Assembly: GCF_900188455.1 (NCBI RefSeq)
Contig: NZ_FZOL01000034.1
Coordinates: 1 to 55,265, forward strand
Length of the DNA: 55,265 nucleotides
Source: Pseudomonas japonica
GTDB taxonomy: Bacteria > Pseudomonadota > Gammaproteobacteria > Pseudomonadales > Pseudomonadaceae
Reading direction: 5' to 3'
The notes under the pieces were generated by a model that did not search any database, had not been told where the DNA came from, and worked only from the letters and a program-made list of their open reading frames with translations. Both the position numbers and the translations under genes were made by a program. Within the stretch, counting starts at the first letter, position 1; every line of letters begins with the position of its first letter. Of this stretch, positions 42,064 to 51,299 are shown one piece after another.

Positions 42064-43413
42064 ATGAACAACACGCACCTGCTCGCCGAATTTCTCGCCG
42101 GCCTGGCCTACGAAGACCTGCCATCCGCGGTGCTGGACCGCACCGAAGAGCTGTTTCTCGACTGGCTCGGCTCGGCCCTGGCCAGCCAGGGCCAGCACCC
42201 GATCCCGCTGTTCCAGGCCTGGGTCCGGCACATGGGGCCCGCCGAGGGCAGCGCGCGGATCCTGGTCGACGAGGGCAGCAGTTCGCCGTACTTCGCCGCC
42301 CTGGTGAACGCGGCCAGCTCGCACCTGGTGGAGCAGGACGACCTGCACAACAGCTCCGTGCTGCACCCGGCCACGGTGGTCTTCCCGGCGGCGCTGGCCG
42401 CCGCCCAGGACCTCGGCAAGTCCGGGCGCGAGCTGATCCTGGCCTGCGTGGCGGGCTATGAGGCGGGCATCCGCATCGGCGAATTCCTCGGCCGTTCGCA
42501 CTACCGGATCTTCCACACCACGGCCACGGTCGGCACCCTCGCCGCGGCGGTGGCGGTGGGCAAGCTGATGGGCTTCAGTGCCGCGCAGTTCATCCACTGC
42601 CTGGGCAGCGCCGGGACCCAGGCCGCCGGGCTGTGGGAGTTCCTCCGCGATGCCGCCGACTCCAAGCAGTTGCACACCGCCAAGGCCGCCGCCGATGGCC
42701 TGCTCGCCGCCTACCTGACCGCCGACGGCCTGAGCGGCGCGCAGAACATTCTCGAAGGCGCCCAGGGCATGGCCGCGGGCATGTCCAGCGATGCCGACGC
42801 GCGCTGGCTGGTGGATGGCCTGGGCACGCGCTGGGCGCTGAGCGAAACCTCGTTCAAGTTCCACGCCTCGTGCCGCCACACCCACCCGGCCGCCGATGCC
42901 CTGCTGGCGCTGATGCAGCGGCATGACCTGCGCCATGGCGACATCGAGCACATCACCACGCGGGTACACCAGGGCGCGATCGACGTGCTCGGCCGCGTCG
43001 AAGTGCCGCAAAGCGTGCACCAGGCGAAGTTCTCCATGGGCACGGTGCTCGGCCTGATCGCCGTGTACGGCAAGGCCGGGCTGGTGGAGTTCGAGCAGCA
43101 CGCGCTGAACGACGCCGAGGTGGTGGCCCTGCGCGGCAAGGTCAGCATGGAGCTGGACGCCGAGGTCGATGGTGCCTATCCACGGCGCTGGCTGGGGCGC
43201 GTGCAGGTACGCACCCGCGACGGGCGCACCCTGGCGGGCGCCATCGACGAGCCCAAGGGCGATCCCGGCAACACCCTCAGCCGTGCCGAGCTGGAGGACA
43301 AGTTCCAGCGCCTGCTGGCGTTCTCCGCCGCGCGCACGCCGGCGCAGGGCCGCGAGCTGATCGCGCGGGTCTGGGCGCTGCGCGGGCTCGACGACCTGCA
43401 CCTGATTGCCTGA
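42064..43413 (+). CDS. MmgE/PrpD family protein
   Basis: 449 aa. An N-terminal helical domain (DRTEELFLDWLGSALAS), the conserved SSHLVEQDDLHNSSVLHPATV and the FKFHASCRHTHPAADA segment mark the family, which includes 2-methylcitrate dehydratase and cis-aconitate decarboxylase. It sits between acyl-CoA dehydrogenase and CoA-transferase, as in the P. aeruginosa itaconate cluster, where I know of no proven role for it. Confidence 0.92.
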   Translation: MNNTHLLAEFLAGLAYEDLPSAVLDRTEELFLDWLGSALASQGQHPIPLFQAWVRHMGPAEGSARILVDEGSSSPYFAALVNAASSHLVEQDDLHNSSVLHPATVVFPAALAAAQDLGKSGRELILACVAGYEAGIRIGEFLGRSHYRIFHTTATVGTLAAAVAVGKLMGFSAAQFIHCLGSAGTQAAGLWEFLRDAADSKQLHTAKAAADGLLAAYLTADGLSGAQNILEGAQGMAAGMSSDADARWLVDGLGTRWALSETSFKFHASCRHTHPAADALLALMQRHDLRHGDIEHITTRVHQGAIDVLGRVEVPQSVHQAKFSMGTVLGLIAVYGKAGLVEFEQHALNDAEVVALRGKVSMELDAEVDGAYPRRWLGRVQVRTRDGRTLAGAIDEPKGDPGNTLSRAELEDKFQRLLAFSAARTPAQGRELIARVWALRGLDDLHLIA

Positions 43414-43437
43414 AACGGCACGACGTACCCACGAACC

Positions 43438-43460
43438 GTCCGCCGCCAACGTCGGCGGAC
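43438..43460 (+). other. Intercistronic hairpin before the CoA-transferase gene
   Basis: An 8-bp perfect stem (GTCCGCCG with CGGCGGAC, 7-nt loop) without T-run, 25 nt after the MmgE/PrpD stop and 30 nt before the next start. Probably an mRNA stability element. Confidence 0.45.
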
Positions 43461-43489
43461 GCCCTGGCTGGACAGGAGGAACACCCATC

Positions 43490-44686
43490 ATGATCCCGAC
43501 CATCCGTCCCTTGGACGGCATCACCGTCGTGAGCCTGGAACATGCGATCGCCGCGCCATTCTGCACCCGCCAGTTGGCGGACCAGGGCGCCCGGGTGATC
43601 AAGGTCGAGCGCCCCGGCGCGGGCGATTTCGCCCGCGGCTATGACGAGCGCGTGCGTGGCCTGGCTTCGCATTTCGTCTGGGCCAACCGCTCCAAGGAGA
43701 GCCTGGCCATGGACCTCAAGCACGTCCAGGCGCGGCCGGTGCTGCTGCGCCTGCTGGAGCAGGCCGACGTGCTGGTGCAGAACCTCGCGCCGGGCGCCGC
43801 GGCGCGCCTGGGGCTGTCGTTCGAGCAGTTGCACGAGCGCTTCCCGCGGCTGATCGTCTGCGATATCTCCGGCTACGGCGAAGGCGGGCCGTACCAGGAC
43901 AAGAAGGCCTACGACCTGCTGATCCAGAGCGAAAGCGGCTTTCTCTCGGTGACTGGCGGGCCCGGCGAGGACAGCATGGCCAAGGCCGGTTGCTCCATCG
44001 CCGATATCGCCGCGGGCATGTACGCCTACAGCGGCATTCTTGCCGCCCTGCAATTGCGCGAGCGCACGGGCAGCGGCAGCCGCATCGATGTCTCGATGCT
44101 GGAAAGCATGGCCGAGTGGATGAGCTTTCCGCTGTACTACGCCTTCGACGGCGCGCCGCCACCGCCGCGGGCGGGCGCCGCGCACGCGACGATCTACCCC
44201 TATGGGCCGTTCCCGGTGGGTGACGGCAGCAGCGTCATGCTCGGGGTGCAGAACGAACGGGAGTGGAAGCTGTTCTGCGAGGCCGTGCTGCAACGACCGG
44301 CGCTGGCCGCCGACGAGCGTTTCGCCAGCACCAGTGGCCGGGTCGCCCGTCGCGATGAGCTGCGTGCCCTGATCGTCGAGGCCTTTGCTGGCCTGGACAG
44401 CGGCGAAGTGCTGCGCCGCCTGGACCAGGCGCAGATCGCCAATGCCCGGGTCAACACCCTGCACGACCTGTGGCGTCATCCGCAGCTCGAAGCGCGTCAG
44501 CGCTGGCGCACCATCGACAGCCCGGCCGGGCCCTTGCCGGCGTTGTTGCCGCCGGCCAGCAACAGCGCCTATGCCGCGCGCATGGACGGCGTGCCGGCAC
44601 TCGGCGAGCACACCGCGCCGATCCTCTCCGGGCTGGGCTACAGCGTGGCGCAGGTGCAGGCCTTGCGCGAAGAGGGGGCGATCTGA
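43490..44686 (+). CDS. ict: Class III (CaiB/BaiF) CoA-transferase, itaconate CoA-transferase-like
   Basis: 398 aa. Family segments: PLDGITVVSLEHAIAAPFCT, VIKVERPGAGDFARGYD, and KKAYDLLIQSESGFLSVTGG with the family's catalytic Asp. It moves CoA from a donor such as succinyl-CoA to a dicarboxylate. An AGGAGG RBS sets the start at 43490; it overlaps the lyase gene by one base (TGATG). The gene order supports itaconate, mesaconate or methylsuccinate as acceptor. Confidence 0.9.
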   Translation: MIPTIRPLDGITVVSLEHAIAAPFCTRQLADQGARVIKVERPGAGDFARGYDERVRGLASHFVWANRSKESLAMDLKHVQARPVLLRLLEQADVLVQNLAPGAAARLGLSFEQLHERFPRLIVCDISGYGEGGPYQDKKAYDLLIQSESGFLSVTGGPGEDSMAKAGCSIADIAAGMYAYSGILAALQLRERTGSGSRIDVSMLESMAEWMSFPLYYAFDGAPPPPRAGAAHATIYPYGPFPVGDGSSVMLGVQNEREWKLFCEAVLQRPALAADERFASTSGRVARRDELRALIVEAFAGLDSGEVLRRLDQAQIANARVNTLHDLWRHPQLEARQRWRTIDSPAGPLPALLPPASNSAYAARMDGVPALGEHTAPILSGLGYSVAQVQALREEGAI

Positions 44687-45513
44687 TGAGCGTACTCGCG
44701 CGTAGCGCGCTGTTCGTTCCGGGCAGCCGTCCGGAGCGTTTCGCCAAGGCCCTGGCGGTGGGTGCCGACCTGGTCATCATCGACCTCGAGGACGCGGTGG
44801 AAGCGTCGCTCAAGGCACAGGCGCGCGGCCATCTGGCCGCGTTCCTGGAGCGTCAGCCGCAGGTACGGGTGCTGGTGCGGGTCAATGCCACCGATCATCC
44901 CGAGCATGCCGCCGACCTGGCGCTCTGCGCGCGCCTGCCGGGTGTGCTCGGGATCATGCTGCCGAAGGCGGAAAGTGCGGTTCAGGTCGGTCAGGTGGCG
45001 TGGCAGGGCAAGCCGGTCTGGCCGCTGATCGAAACCGCCGTCGGCTGGCTGGCGCTGCCCGAGATCGCCGCGAGCGCCAGCGTCGCGCGCCTGGGTTTCG
45101 GCGGCCTGGACCTGGCGCTGGACATCGGCATGCGCAGCGGCAGCGCGGCGGCGTCGACGGTCTACGAGCAGATGCGTCTGGCGCTGATCCTGCATTCCAA
45201 GGCCAATGGCCTGCCGCCGCCGTTGGACACCGTGTACCCGGCGTTCGACGACGATGCCGGGCTGGCCGCGGTGATCGCCCATGGCCGCGACCTGGGCATG
45301 CTGGGGGCGTTGTGCATACACCCGCGCCAGGTCGCGGTGGTGCATGTGGCGCTGGCGCCGAGCGCCGACGAGCTGGCCTGGGCCACCCGCGTGCTGGAGG
45401 CGGCGCGGGTGAGCGGCAAGGCGGCGTTTCAGTTCGAGGGGCAGATGGTCGATGCGCCGGTGCTGGCGCGGGCGCGGCGGGTGCTGGGGCGTGAGGAGGA
45501 GGGCGCGTCCTGA
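44686..45513 (+). CDS. ccl: CitE family CoA-ester lyase, citramalyl-CoA lyase-like
   Basis: 275 aa. TIM-barrel CitE/HpcH motifs: SALFVPGSRPERFAKAL, DLVIIDLEDAVEAS, GIMLPKAESAVQ and GFGGLDLALDIG with the metal-binding Glu and Asp, and LCIHPRQV near the end. In the itaconate route this enzyme splits citramalyl-CoA to pyruvate and acetyl-CoA. It is last in the operon and ends before a palindromic hairpin shared with a convergent gene. Confidence 0.9.
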   Translation: MSVLARSALFVPGSRPERFAKALAVGADLVIIDLEDAVEASLKAQARGHLAAFLERQPQVRVLVRVNATDHPEHAADLALCARLPGVLGIMLPKAESAVQVGQVAWQGKPVWPLIETAVGWLALPEIAASASVARLGFGGLDLALDIGMRSGSAAASTVYEQMRLALILHSKANGLPPPLDTVYPAFDDDAGLAAVIAHGRDLGMLGALCIHPRQVAVVHVALAPSADELAWATRVLEAARVSGKAAFQFEGQMVDAPVLARARRVLGREEEGAS

Positions 45514-45534
45514 GTTTGCGGCGCGCTCCAGATC

Positions 45535-45558
45535 GTATCGCTGGCAAGCCAGCGATAC
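45535..45558. terminator. Symmetric hairpin between convergent genes
   Basis: An 11-bp perfect palindrome (GTATCGCTGGC-AA-GCCAGCGATAC) lies between the lyase stop and the end of the penta-heme cytochrome gene. Its sequence resembles a REP core. No long T-run on either side, so bidirectional termination is only probable. Confidence 0.55.
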
Positions 45559-45580
45559 GCCGCTTCAGTGGCTTTCGGAC

Positions 45581-47701
45581 TCAATACCGCGCATCCACCG
45601 GCTTCTTGTCCTTCGGCCAGTCCTTCACCTTGCCGGCGAAATCCGGTCGCGGCTTATGGCTGAAGTACTCCGCCACATCGACCGCCTCCTGGTCGCTCAG
45701 GCCACCCTGGCCGAGGGGAAAGCCTTCGTGGAAGGCGATCGGCATGTTCTTCTTCACGAAGGCCGCCGCGGTATAGGTACGCGCCATGCCGGCACCGATG
45801 TTGAACGAGTCGTCGCCCCACAGCGGCGGGTACACCCACTTGCCCGCCGCGTTGCGGATGCCTTCGCCGTCGTTGCCGTGGCACAGGGCACACTGCACCG
45901 CATAGATCTTCTCGCCATTCTCCAGGTTCGGCACGATGCTCGGGTCGATCTTGCCGACGCCACGGCCTTCGACCTTGTCCTGCGCGGTGGTCTCGCGCTT
46001 CATCCAGTCGAAGTAGGCCACCATCGCCTTCATCTCCACCGACTCCAGGCCCAGCGGCTTGCCGTTCATCGAGCGCAGGAAGCAGCCGTTGATGCGGTCC
46101 TCCAGGGTAATCACCCGCCCGGCGCGCGGCGCGTAGCTGGGGAAGAACGCCGACACGCCAACGTAAGGCGAGCCGTCCGCCACGGTCCCGGCGTTGAGAT
46201 GGCAACTGGCGCAGTTGAGCGCATTGCCGACATTGGCCGGCAGCAGTTCGTGGGTGTTGGTGTTCAGGCGCGCGCCGAGGATCAACTGGCCGGCGTTGGC
46301 TTCCTTGAGCAGGTCGGCCAGGCGCGGGGTCTCGAAGGGACGCTGGTCGAGGTTCTTGACGTCGAGGCGCTTGCGCATCTCGGTGACGGTGCTCGCCTGG
46401 ATCGCCTTGGCCGCCGGACGGCCCCAGCTGTCACGGGTGAAGTTGAGGATCTCGGCGATCTCCTGGTCGCTCAGGCGGGCGAACGACGGCATGCTCAGCG
46501 CCCGGGCGTTGTCCACGGTGCGCGCCGAGCGCCAGCCGGTCAGGGTGATGTGCACCAGGGTCGACGGGTCTTCCGAGATCAGCACCGGGTTGCCGGCCAG
46601 CGGCGGAAACACGCCCTTGACCCCGGCACCGTCGGCGCGGTGGCAGTCGGCGCAGAACTGCTGGTAGCCCAGGCCGCCGCGCGAGGCCAGCAGGTTGGTC
46701 GGGGTGGTGGAACGCAGGTTGATCAGCGGGGCGGGGCCTTGGGCGACCTGCATCGGCTTGTCGTGCGCGGAACTGGGTAGCGACTTCAGGTACAGGCCCA
46801 CCGCGTGCAGGTCGCTGTCGTCCATGTACTGGGTGCTGTGCTGGACCACGTCGACCATGTTGCCGGACACCGTGCCATGGGCGTTGCGTCCGGTCTTGAG
46901 CATCTCGGCGGTCTGCTCCGGGCTCCACAGGTTGCGCAGGCTCAGGGCGCGCCAGCCCTCCACGGTTTCGCCGGCGAGGAAGTAACTGCCGTGCTCGCCG
47001 GCCTCGGACAGGGTCTTTTCCTGGAAGCCGATGCCCCGTGGCGTATGGCAGGCGCCGCAATGGCCGAGGCCCTGGACGATATAGGCGCCGCGATTCCATT
47101 GCGCGCTCTGCGTGGGGTCGGCGCTGAATACCTGGTCGTCGAGGAACATCCAGTTCCACAGGGTCAGGCCCCAGCGCTGGTTGAACGGGAAGCCCATCTC
47201 CAGGGCACGGTTCTCCTGGCGCACGGGATTGACCCCGTGCATCAGGTAGGCATACAGCGCCTGCATGTCCTCGGCGCTGATCCGCGCGTAGGAGGGGTAG
47301 GGCATCGCCGGGTAGAGGTTCTGCCCATCCGTCGTCACGCCCTTGCGCATGGCGCGGTCGAACTGCTCGAAGGAGTAGCGGCCGATGCCGGTTTCCCGGT
47401 CCGGAGTGATGTTGGTCGAGTAGAGCACGCCGAACGGCGTCTCCAGCGCCAGGCCACCCGCCATCGGCTTGCCGCGGTCGGCGCCGGTGTGACAGGCCAC
47501 GCAATCGCCGAGGCGGGCGACGTAGCGGCCGCGCTCCACCTGGGCCCGGGTGGCGTTGTCGAGGTCAGCGGCATAGTCGGCGGGGAGGTCGTCGATGATC
47601 TGCGGGAGGCTGGCGTTGTCGCTCGCCAGGGCAGGAGATATCAGGGTCGCCAGCGCGGCGGCGGCAACGGCTCTCAAGAGGGTTTGCACGGTAGTGTTCA
47701 T
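45581..47701 (-). CDS. Penta-heme cytochrome c: ADH-type tri-heme unit fused to a TsdA-like di-heme unit
   Basis: 706 aa from ATG 47701 (a TTG lies two codons upstream). A signal peptide ends near ALA-SDN. Five haem sites: CVACH (67), CGACH (215), CADCH (350), CASCH (497) and CALCH (604). The first three, with NITPDRETGIGRYS and HGVNPVRQENR, match the cytochrome subunit of membrane alcohol/gluconate dehydrogenases. The last two, with ITLEDRINGCFLRSMNGKPL, match thiosulfate-dehydrogenase-like (TsdA/SoxA-type) proteins. No dehydrogenase subunit gene is adjacent. It is probably a periplasmic electron-transfer or sulfur-oxidising protein. Confidence 0.9.
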   Translation of the reverse strand: MNTTVQTLLRAVAAAALATLISPALASDNASLPQIIDDLPADYAADLDNATRAQVERGRYVARLGDCVACHTGADRGKPMAGGLALETPFGVLYSTNITPDRETGIGRYSFEQFDRAMRKGVTTDGQNLYPAMPYPSYARISAEDMQALYAYLMHGVNPVRQENRALEMGFPFNQRWGLTLWNWMFLDDQVFSADPTQSAQWNRGAYIVQGLGHCGACHTPRGIGFQEKTLSEAGEHGSYFLAGETVEGWRALSLRNLWSPEQTAEMLKTGRNAHGTVSGNMVDVVQHSTQYMDDSDLHAVGLYLKSLPSSAHDKPMQVAQGPAPLINLRSTTPTNLLASRGGLGYQQFCADCHRADGAGVKGVFPPLAGNPVLISEDPSTLVHITLTGWRSARTVDNARALSMPSFARLSDQEIAEILNFTRDSWGRPAAKAIQASTVTEMRKRLDVKNLDQRPFETPRLADLLKEANAGQLILGARLNTNTHELLPANVGNALNCASCHLNAGTVADGSPYVGVSAFFPSYAPRAGRVITLEDRINGCFLRSMNGKPLGLESVEMKAMVAYFDWMKRETTAQDKVEGRGVGKIDPSIVPNLENGEKIYAVQCALCHGNDGEGIRNAAGKWVYPPLWGDDSFNIGAGMARTYTAAAFVKKNMPIAFHEGFPLGQGGLSDQEAVDVAEYFSHKPRPDFAGKVKDWPKDKKPVDARY

Positions 47702-47737
47702 TGTCAAGCATCAGGTCCGTTTGATAACTGTTATGTT

Positions 47738-47772
47738 TTTTAGTTATTTGAACCTTACTTTTGGTTATTTGA
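47738..47772 (-). promoter_or_regulatory. Direct repeats upstream of the penta-heme cytochrome gene
   Basis: On the minus strand TCAAATAACCAAAA (from 47772) and TCAAATAACTAAAA (from 47751) repeat at a 21-nt period, two helical turns. They are followed by the palindrome ATAACAGTTAT (47733-47723). This looks like a regulator-binding array ahead of the gene; the factor is unknown. The remaining gap to 47923 shows no gene. Confidence 0.5.
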
Positions 47773-47923
47773 TTTGTGTGCGTAGTGATCCTCATCAATG
47801 AAGGCGGGGATTGCTTCCAAAGTACCGCCGTGCGCCGCGGGCCTCGTCCGTTGGAAGAATGGGAGTGGCGCCCATGGCCTGCAAGACTCGCAGCTCCGAA
47901 CAATGATCACAGGAGACGGACAC

Positions 47924-48352
47924 ATGAACTCGGCACAGGGAGAAGTCACGCTGAAGGCGAGCGCGGACCTGGTCTGGCAGATCGTCGGCAACTTCAACGG
48001 CTTGCAGGTCTGGCATCCGGCGGTGACGGGCAGCCAGCTGACAGCGGGCGGCAACAACCAGGTGGGCGCCGAGCGCCTGCTGGCGCTGGACGGTGGCGGG
48101 ACCATCAAGGAACGACTGCTGGACCACTCGGACAGCGAGCGGCGTTATCGCTACTGCATTCTCGACTCCCCGTTGCCGGTGAGCGGCTATGAGTCGGTGG
48201 TTCGGGTCGAGGACAGTGGCGATGGGCGCTGCCGGGTGGTCTGGAGTGGTTCGTTCGAGGCGCAGGGTGTTTCCGACGGGCAGGCGGCGGAAATCGTCCA
48301 GGGTATCTATGACGCCGGACTCGGCTACCTGCGCGAGCAGTTCGCCGGGTAG
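47924..48352 (+). CDS. SRPBCC family (polyketide cyclase-like) protein
   Basis: 142 aa. A helix-grip START-like fold is indicated by ASADLVWQIVGNFNGLQVWHP at the N-terminus and a long C-terminal helix (AAEIVQGIYDAGLGYLREQF). These proteins bind hydrophobic small molecules; the role here is unknown. It has an AGGAG RBS and is divergent from the penta-heme cytochrome gene. Confidence 0.9.
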   Translation: MNSAQGEVTLKASADLVWQIVGNFNGLQVWHPAVTGSQLTAGGNNQVGAERLLALDGGGTIKERLLDHSDSERRYRYCILDSPLPVSGYESVVRVEDSGDGRCRVVWSGSFEAQGVSDGQAAEIVQGIYDAGLGYLREQFAG

Positions 48353-48412
48353 GCGCGAGTGCGGCGTTGCCGCTGGGGACGGGGTTGTGGCATGACAGCC
48401 TCCCGCTATATC

Positions 48413-48426
48413 GTTAATGTATTAAC
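48413..48426. promoter_or_regulatory. Palindrome before the DUF2218 gene
   Basis: GTTAAT-GT-ATTAAC is a perfect dyad 27 nt above the start codon, in an AT-rich pocket of otherwise GC-rich DNA. It is a plausible operator for an unidentified regulator. Confidence 0.4.
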
Positions 48427-48452
48427 TTTAATCCCCCTCAAGGAATGCAGTC

Positions 48453-48740
48453 ATGCTCTACAGCCAGGCCACTACCCCCGCCGCGCAACCCCAGCGCCTG
48501 ATCAACCGCCTGTCGCGGCACTGGGCGCACAAGTTCCAGGTCGAGCAGGAGGACGGCCGCAGCCGCATCGATTTCGACGGCAGCGGCTGCCTGCTCAAGG
48601 TGGTGGACGCCGGGCTGTGGGTCGAGGCCTGGGCGCCGGCGGAGGAGATGGATGAGCTGGAGGTGGTGATCGTCGATCACCTGCAGCGCAACGCGGTGGC
48701 TGGCGAGACTCTGAGCTTCGCCTGGCAGCGGCGCAGCTGA
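48453..48740 (+). CDS. DUF2218 family protein
   Basis: 95 aa. The segments LINRLSRHWAHKF near the N-terminus and FDGSGCLLKVVDAG with ELEVVIVDHLQRNA match the family of small alpha/beta proteins with conserved His-x2-His-Lys. Members often accompany iron/siderophore or stress genes, but no function is established. RBS AAGGA at 8 nt. Confidence 0.88.
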   Translation: MLYSQATTPAAQPQRLINRLSRHWAHKFQVEQEDGRSRIDFDGSGCLLKVVDAGLWVEAWAPAEEMDELEVVIVDHLQRNAVAGETLSFAWQRRS

Positions 48741-48776
48741 GATCGCTGGCTTCCACAAGGTGTTGCGTGCGCCGCC

Positions 48777-49877
48777 TCAGCGCTGGGTCAGGCGGATGAT
48801 CTGCCGGGCGCAGAACGCTCCGGTGAGGATCACGCCGAACAGGCGCAGGGTCTGCATGGCCAGGACCAGGCCGACATCCGAATCGGTTTCCACCGCGATG
48901 ATCGCCATGGCATCCAGCCCGCCGGGGCTGGTGGCCAGGTACATGGACAGGAAGTCGCTGCCGCTCAGGCGCGCCAGCGGCCAGGCGCAGGCGGCGCAGA
49001 GCACGATCAGCAGCATGGCGCCGGCGATCATGGTGGGCAGGCGTTTCCAGACGTAGGCCAGCGTGTCGCGGTCGAAGCGCAGGCCGATGTAGGCGCCGAT
49101 GGCACCGTAGGCGCTGGCCAGCAGCCACTCGGGCATGCTGATGCGCAGCAGTCCGGACAGTTGCAGGCAGCCGCCCAGCAACAGGGGCAGAAGCAGGGCA
49201 CCGGCGGGTACCTTCGCGCCGGCGACGACCCCGAACAGCACCACCCCCAGACCCAGCGCGAGATTCAGCATCGGCGCGGTCTCTTCCGGCGTCGCCACGG
49301 CGACGGCGATCTCGCCGCCCGTGCTGGCACCCAGCAGATGACTGACCAGCGAGCCGAGCATCACCACGCACACCACCCGCACGTACTGCATGGTCGCCAC
49401 CACCCGGGCATCGGCACCGTTTTCCTCGGACATCGCCACCATGGCCGAGGCCGCGCCGGGTGCGGTGCCCCAGGCGGCGGTGCTACCGGGAATGCCGCCG
49501 TAGCGTACGGTGGCGAGGCCGACCAGGGCACTGAGCAGCACGGTCAGCAGGGTGGCGAACAGCATCAGTTGCCAGGACTGGGCCAGCGCGGCGAGCACCG
49601 ACCAACTGATCGAGTGGGCGACCAGCAGGCCGACGCAGCCCTGGCCGAAGCGAAAGGCATGCCGGTGCAGGCGGATGCTCGCACCGCTCGCGGCGAAGAC
49701 GATGGCCACCAGCATCGGCCCGAGAAACAGGCCCGCGGGGACTTCGAAGGCATGCAGCAACTGGCCGCCGGCACCGGCGCTGGCAATCAGTGCCAGCCAT
49801 TGCAAGGGAGGGGAACGGAACCACGGAGTGACGGAGGGCAAGGACGATATCTCCCGATCAGAGCGGCGCTGCGACAC
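48777..49877 (-). CDS. AbrB family membrane protein (ammonia monooxygenase-annotated permease)
   Basis: 366 aa with about ten hydrophobic segments in two repeats; conserved GGQLLHAFEVPAGLFLGPML near the start and YLATSPGGLDAMAIIAVE near the end. The family is often named for ammonia monooxygenase but resembles a transporter. It is divergent from a LysR gene whose product probably controls it. Substrate unknown. Confidence 0.88.
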   Translation of the reverse strand: MSQRRSDREISSLPSVTPWFRSPPLQWLALIASAGAGGQLLHAFEVPAGLFLGPMLVAIVFAASGASIRLHRHAFRFGQGCVGLLVAHSISWSVLAALAQSWQLMLFATLLTVLLSALVGLATVRYGGIPGSTAAWGTAPGAASAMVAMSEENGADARVVATMQYVRVVCVVMLGSLVSHLLGASTGGEIAVAVATPEETAPMLNLALGLGVVLFGVVAGAKVPAGALLLPLLLGGCLQLSGLLRISMPEWLLASAYGAIGAYIGLRFDRDTLAYVWKRLPTMIAGAMLLIVLCAACAWPLARLSGSDFLSMYLATSPGGLDAMAIIAVETDSDVGLVLAMQTLRLFGVILTGAFCARQIIRLTQR

Positions 49878-49970
49878 CGCGAAAGGCAGCAGGCGAGGAA
49901 ATTATCGACGGCGCAATCCATCAGGTCTATTTTCTACTTTCGATGAATCGATAACTGAAATTCATGAATC

Positions 49971-50870
49971 ATGGACCTGCGTGACCTGACCTACTTCGAA
50001 ACCATCGCCGAAATCGGCCACCTCGGCCGCGCTGCGGAAAAGCTCAATCGCAGCCAGCCGGCCCTGAGCAAGAGCATCCAGCGCCTGGAGGAATCGCTGG
50101 GTACGCGCCTGTTCCAGCGTGACGGCCGGCGCATCAAGCTCACCGATGTCGGCGAACTGCTGTTGGCGCGGGGCAAGCAGTTGCGCCTGAGCATCAGCGA
50201 GACCGAGCGCGAGGTCCGCGACTTCGCCAGCGGGCTGATCGGCAACATCCGCCTGGGCTGCGCGGCGAGCATGGCCGAGCACCTCCTGCCGCAACTGGTG
50301 GAGGCCCTGCTGGCGCGCGCGCCGGAACTGACCCTGAGCCTGTCCATCGCCCAGGACGATGTCCTGCGTGAGTCACTGCGCGCCGGGCGTCTGGACGCGA
50401 TCATCTGTCCGCTGATCGTCGACGACCCGCGTTTCCTCACCTACCCGATCGTGCAGGACGAGGCGGTGGTGGTCGCCAGCGAAGATCACCCGGTGTTTTC
50501 CAGGCCGGTCCAGCTCAAGGACCTGTGCGCCTATCGCTGGGTCCTGGCAGCGCCGACGGTGACCGCGCGGCGCTGGATTGACAACGCCTTCCTGTCCCGG
50601 CAGTTGCCGGCGCCGGTGGCGCAGATCGAGACCAACTCCATTTCCCTGCTGCCGCGGCTGATCGCACGGACCCGGCTGTTGAGTTTCCTCGCCCGCGAGA
50701 CCCTGGAGCACGGCCAGGGCATGTCGCGTCTGCGCGAGGTGCCGTTGGCCGAAACGACGATGAGCAGGACGGTCGCCGTGATGATCAGGGCGGAGGGCTA
50801 TCTGCCGCCCGCGGTGGAGGCGATGGTGGAGTTGTTGCGCAGCGACGGGCGGAATTTCTTCAATGGGTGA
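49971..50870 (+). CDS. LysR family transcriptional regulator
   Basis: 299 aa. Winged HTH (YFETIAEIGHLGRAAEKLNR, SQPALSKSIQRLEESLGTRL) and a LysR substrate domain. The 93-nt gap to the divergent AbrB-type gene holds the palindrome ATTCATGAAT (49960-49969) directly before the start codon, a candidate autoregulatory site. Confidence 0.93.
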   Translation: MDLRDLTYFETIAEIGHLGRAAEKLNRSQPALSKSIQRLEESLGTRLFQRDGRRIKLTDVGELLLARGKQLRLSISETEREVRDFASGLIGNIRLGCAASMAEHLLPQLVEALLARAPELTLSLSIAQDDVLRESLRAGRLDAIICPLIVDDPRFLTYPIVQDEAVVVASEDHPVFSRPVQLKDLCAYRWVLAAPTVTARRWIDNAFLSRQLPAPVAQIETNSISLLPRLIARTRLLSFLARETLEHGQGMSRLREVPLAETTMSRTVAVMIRAEGYLPPAVEAMVELLRSDGRNFFNG

Positions 50871-50975
50871 CGAGCAGCAGGCGCGGCAGAGTCGACCGAG
50901 AAGGAGGCTGTTCTGTTCTCAGGATAACTCTACAATTTTGTGGTTTAAGTCCTTTAAATCGAAATAGGCCACATT

Positions 50976-51293
50976 ATGTTGGATTTATCTTTCAGCAGGC
51001 CGGAAGAAATCGTCAAGCGACTCTGCGAGCGCCTGCGCACGGAACGTCTGGCGCAAGGGATGACCCAGTCCGATCTCGCCGGGCGTGCCGGCGTCGGGGT
51101 CAATACCGTGTCCAACCTCGAGGCAGGACGCAACGTCGGCTTCGAAACCGTGGTACGGGTAGCGATGGTCCTCGGTCGGGTCAAGGAGCTCGAAGGGCTG
51201 TTCATGCCCCGGCTTGAAAGCCTGGATGACATCCGTCGCTACGAGGGTACCGCCACTCGTCAACGGGTCAGAAGGAGGTCCGTGGATGCCTGA
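50976..51293 (+). CDS. XRE family regulator, HipB-like, without a HipA partner
   Basis: 105 aa. An HTH (LAQGMTQSDLAGRAGVGVNT, VSNLEAGRNVGFET) is followed by LGRVKELEGLFMPRLESLDD and a basic C-terminal tail. This is the layout of small HipB-like antitoxins normally overlapping a hipA-type kinase gene. Here the next 300 nt hold only a hydrolase remnant on the other strand, so the toxin gene is missing. It may be an orphan regulator. Confidence 0.88.
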   Translation: MLDLSFSRPEEIVKRLCERLRTERLAQGMTQSDLAGRAGVGVNTVSNLEAGRNVGFETVVRVAMVLGRVKELEGLFMPRLESLDDIRRYEGTATRQRVRRRSVDA

Positions 51294-51299
51294 TCGGAT

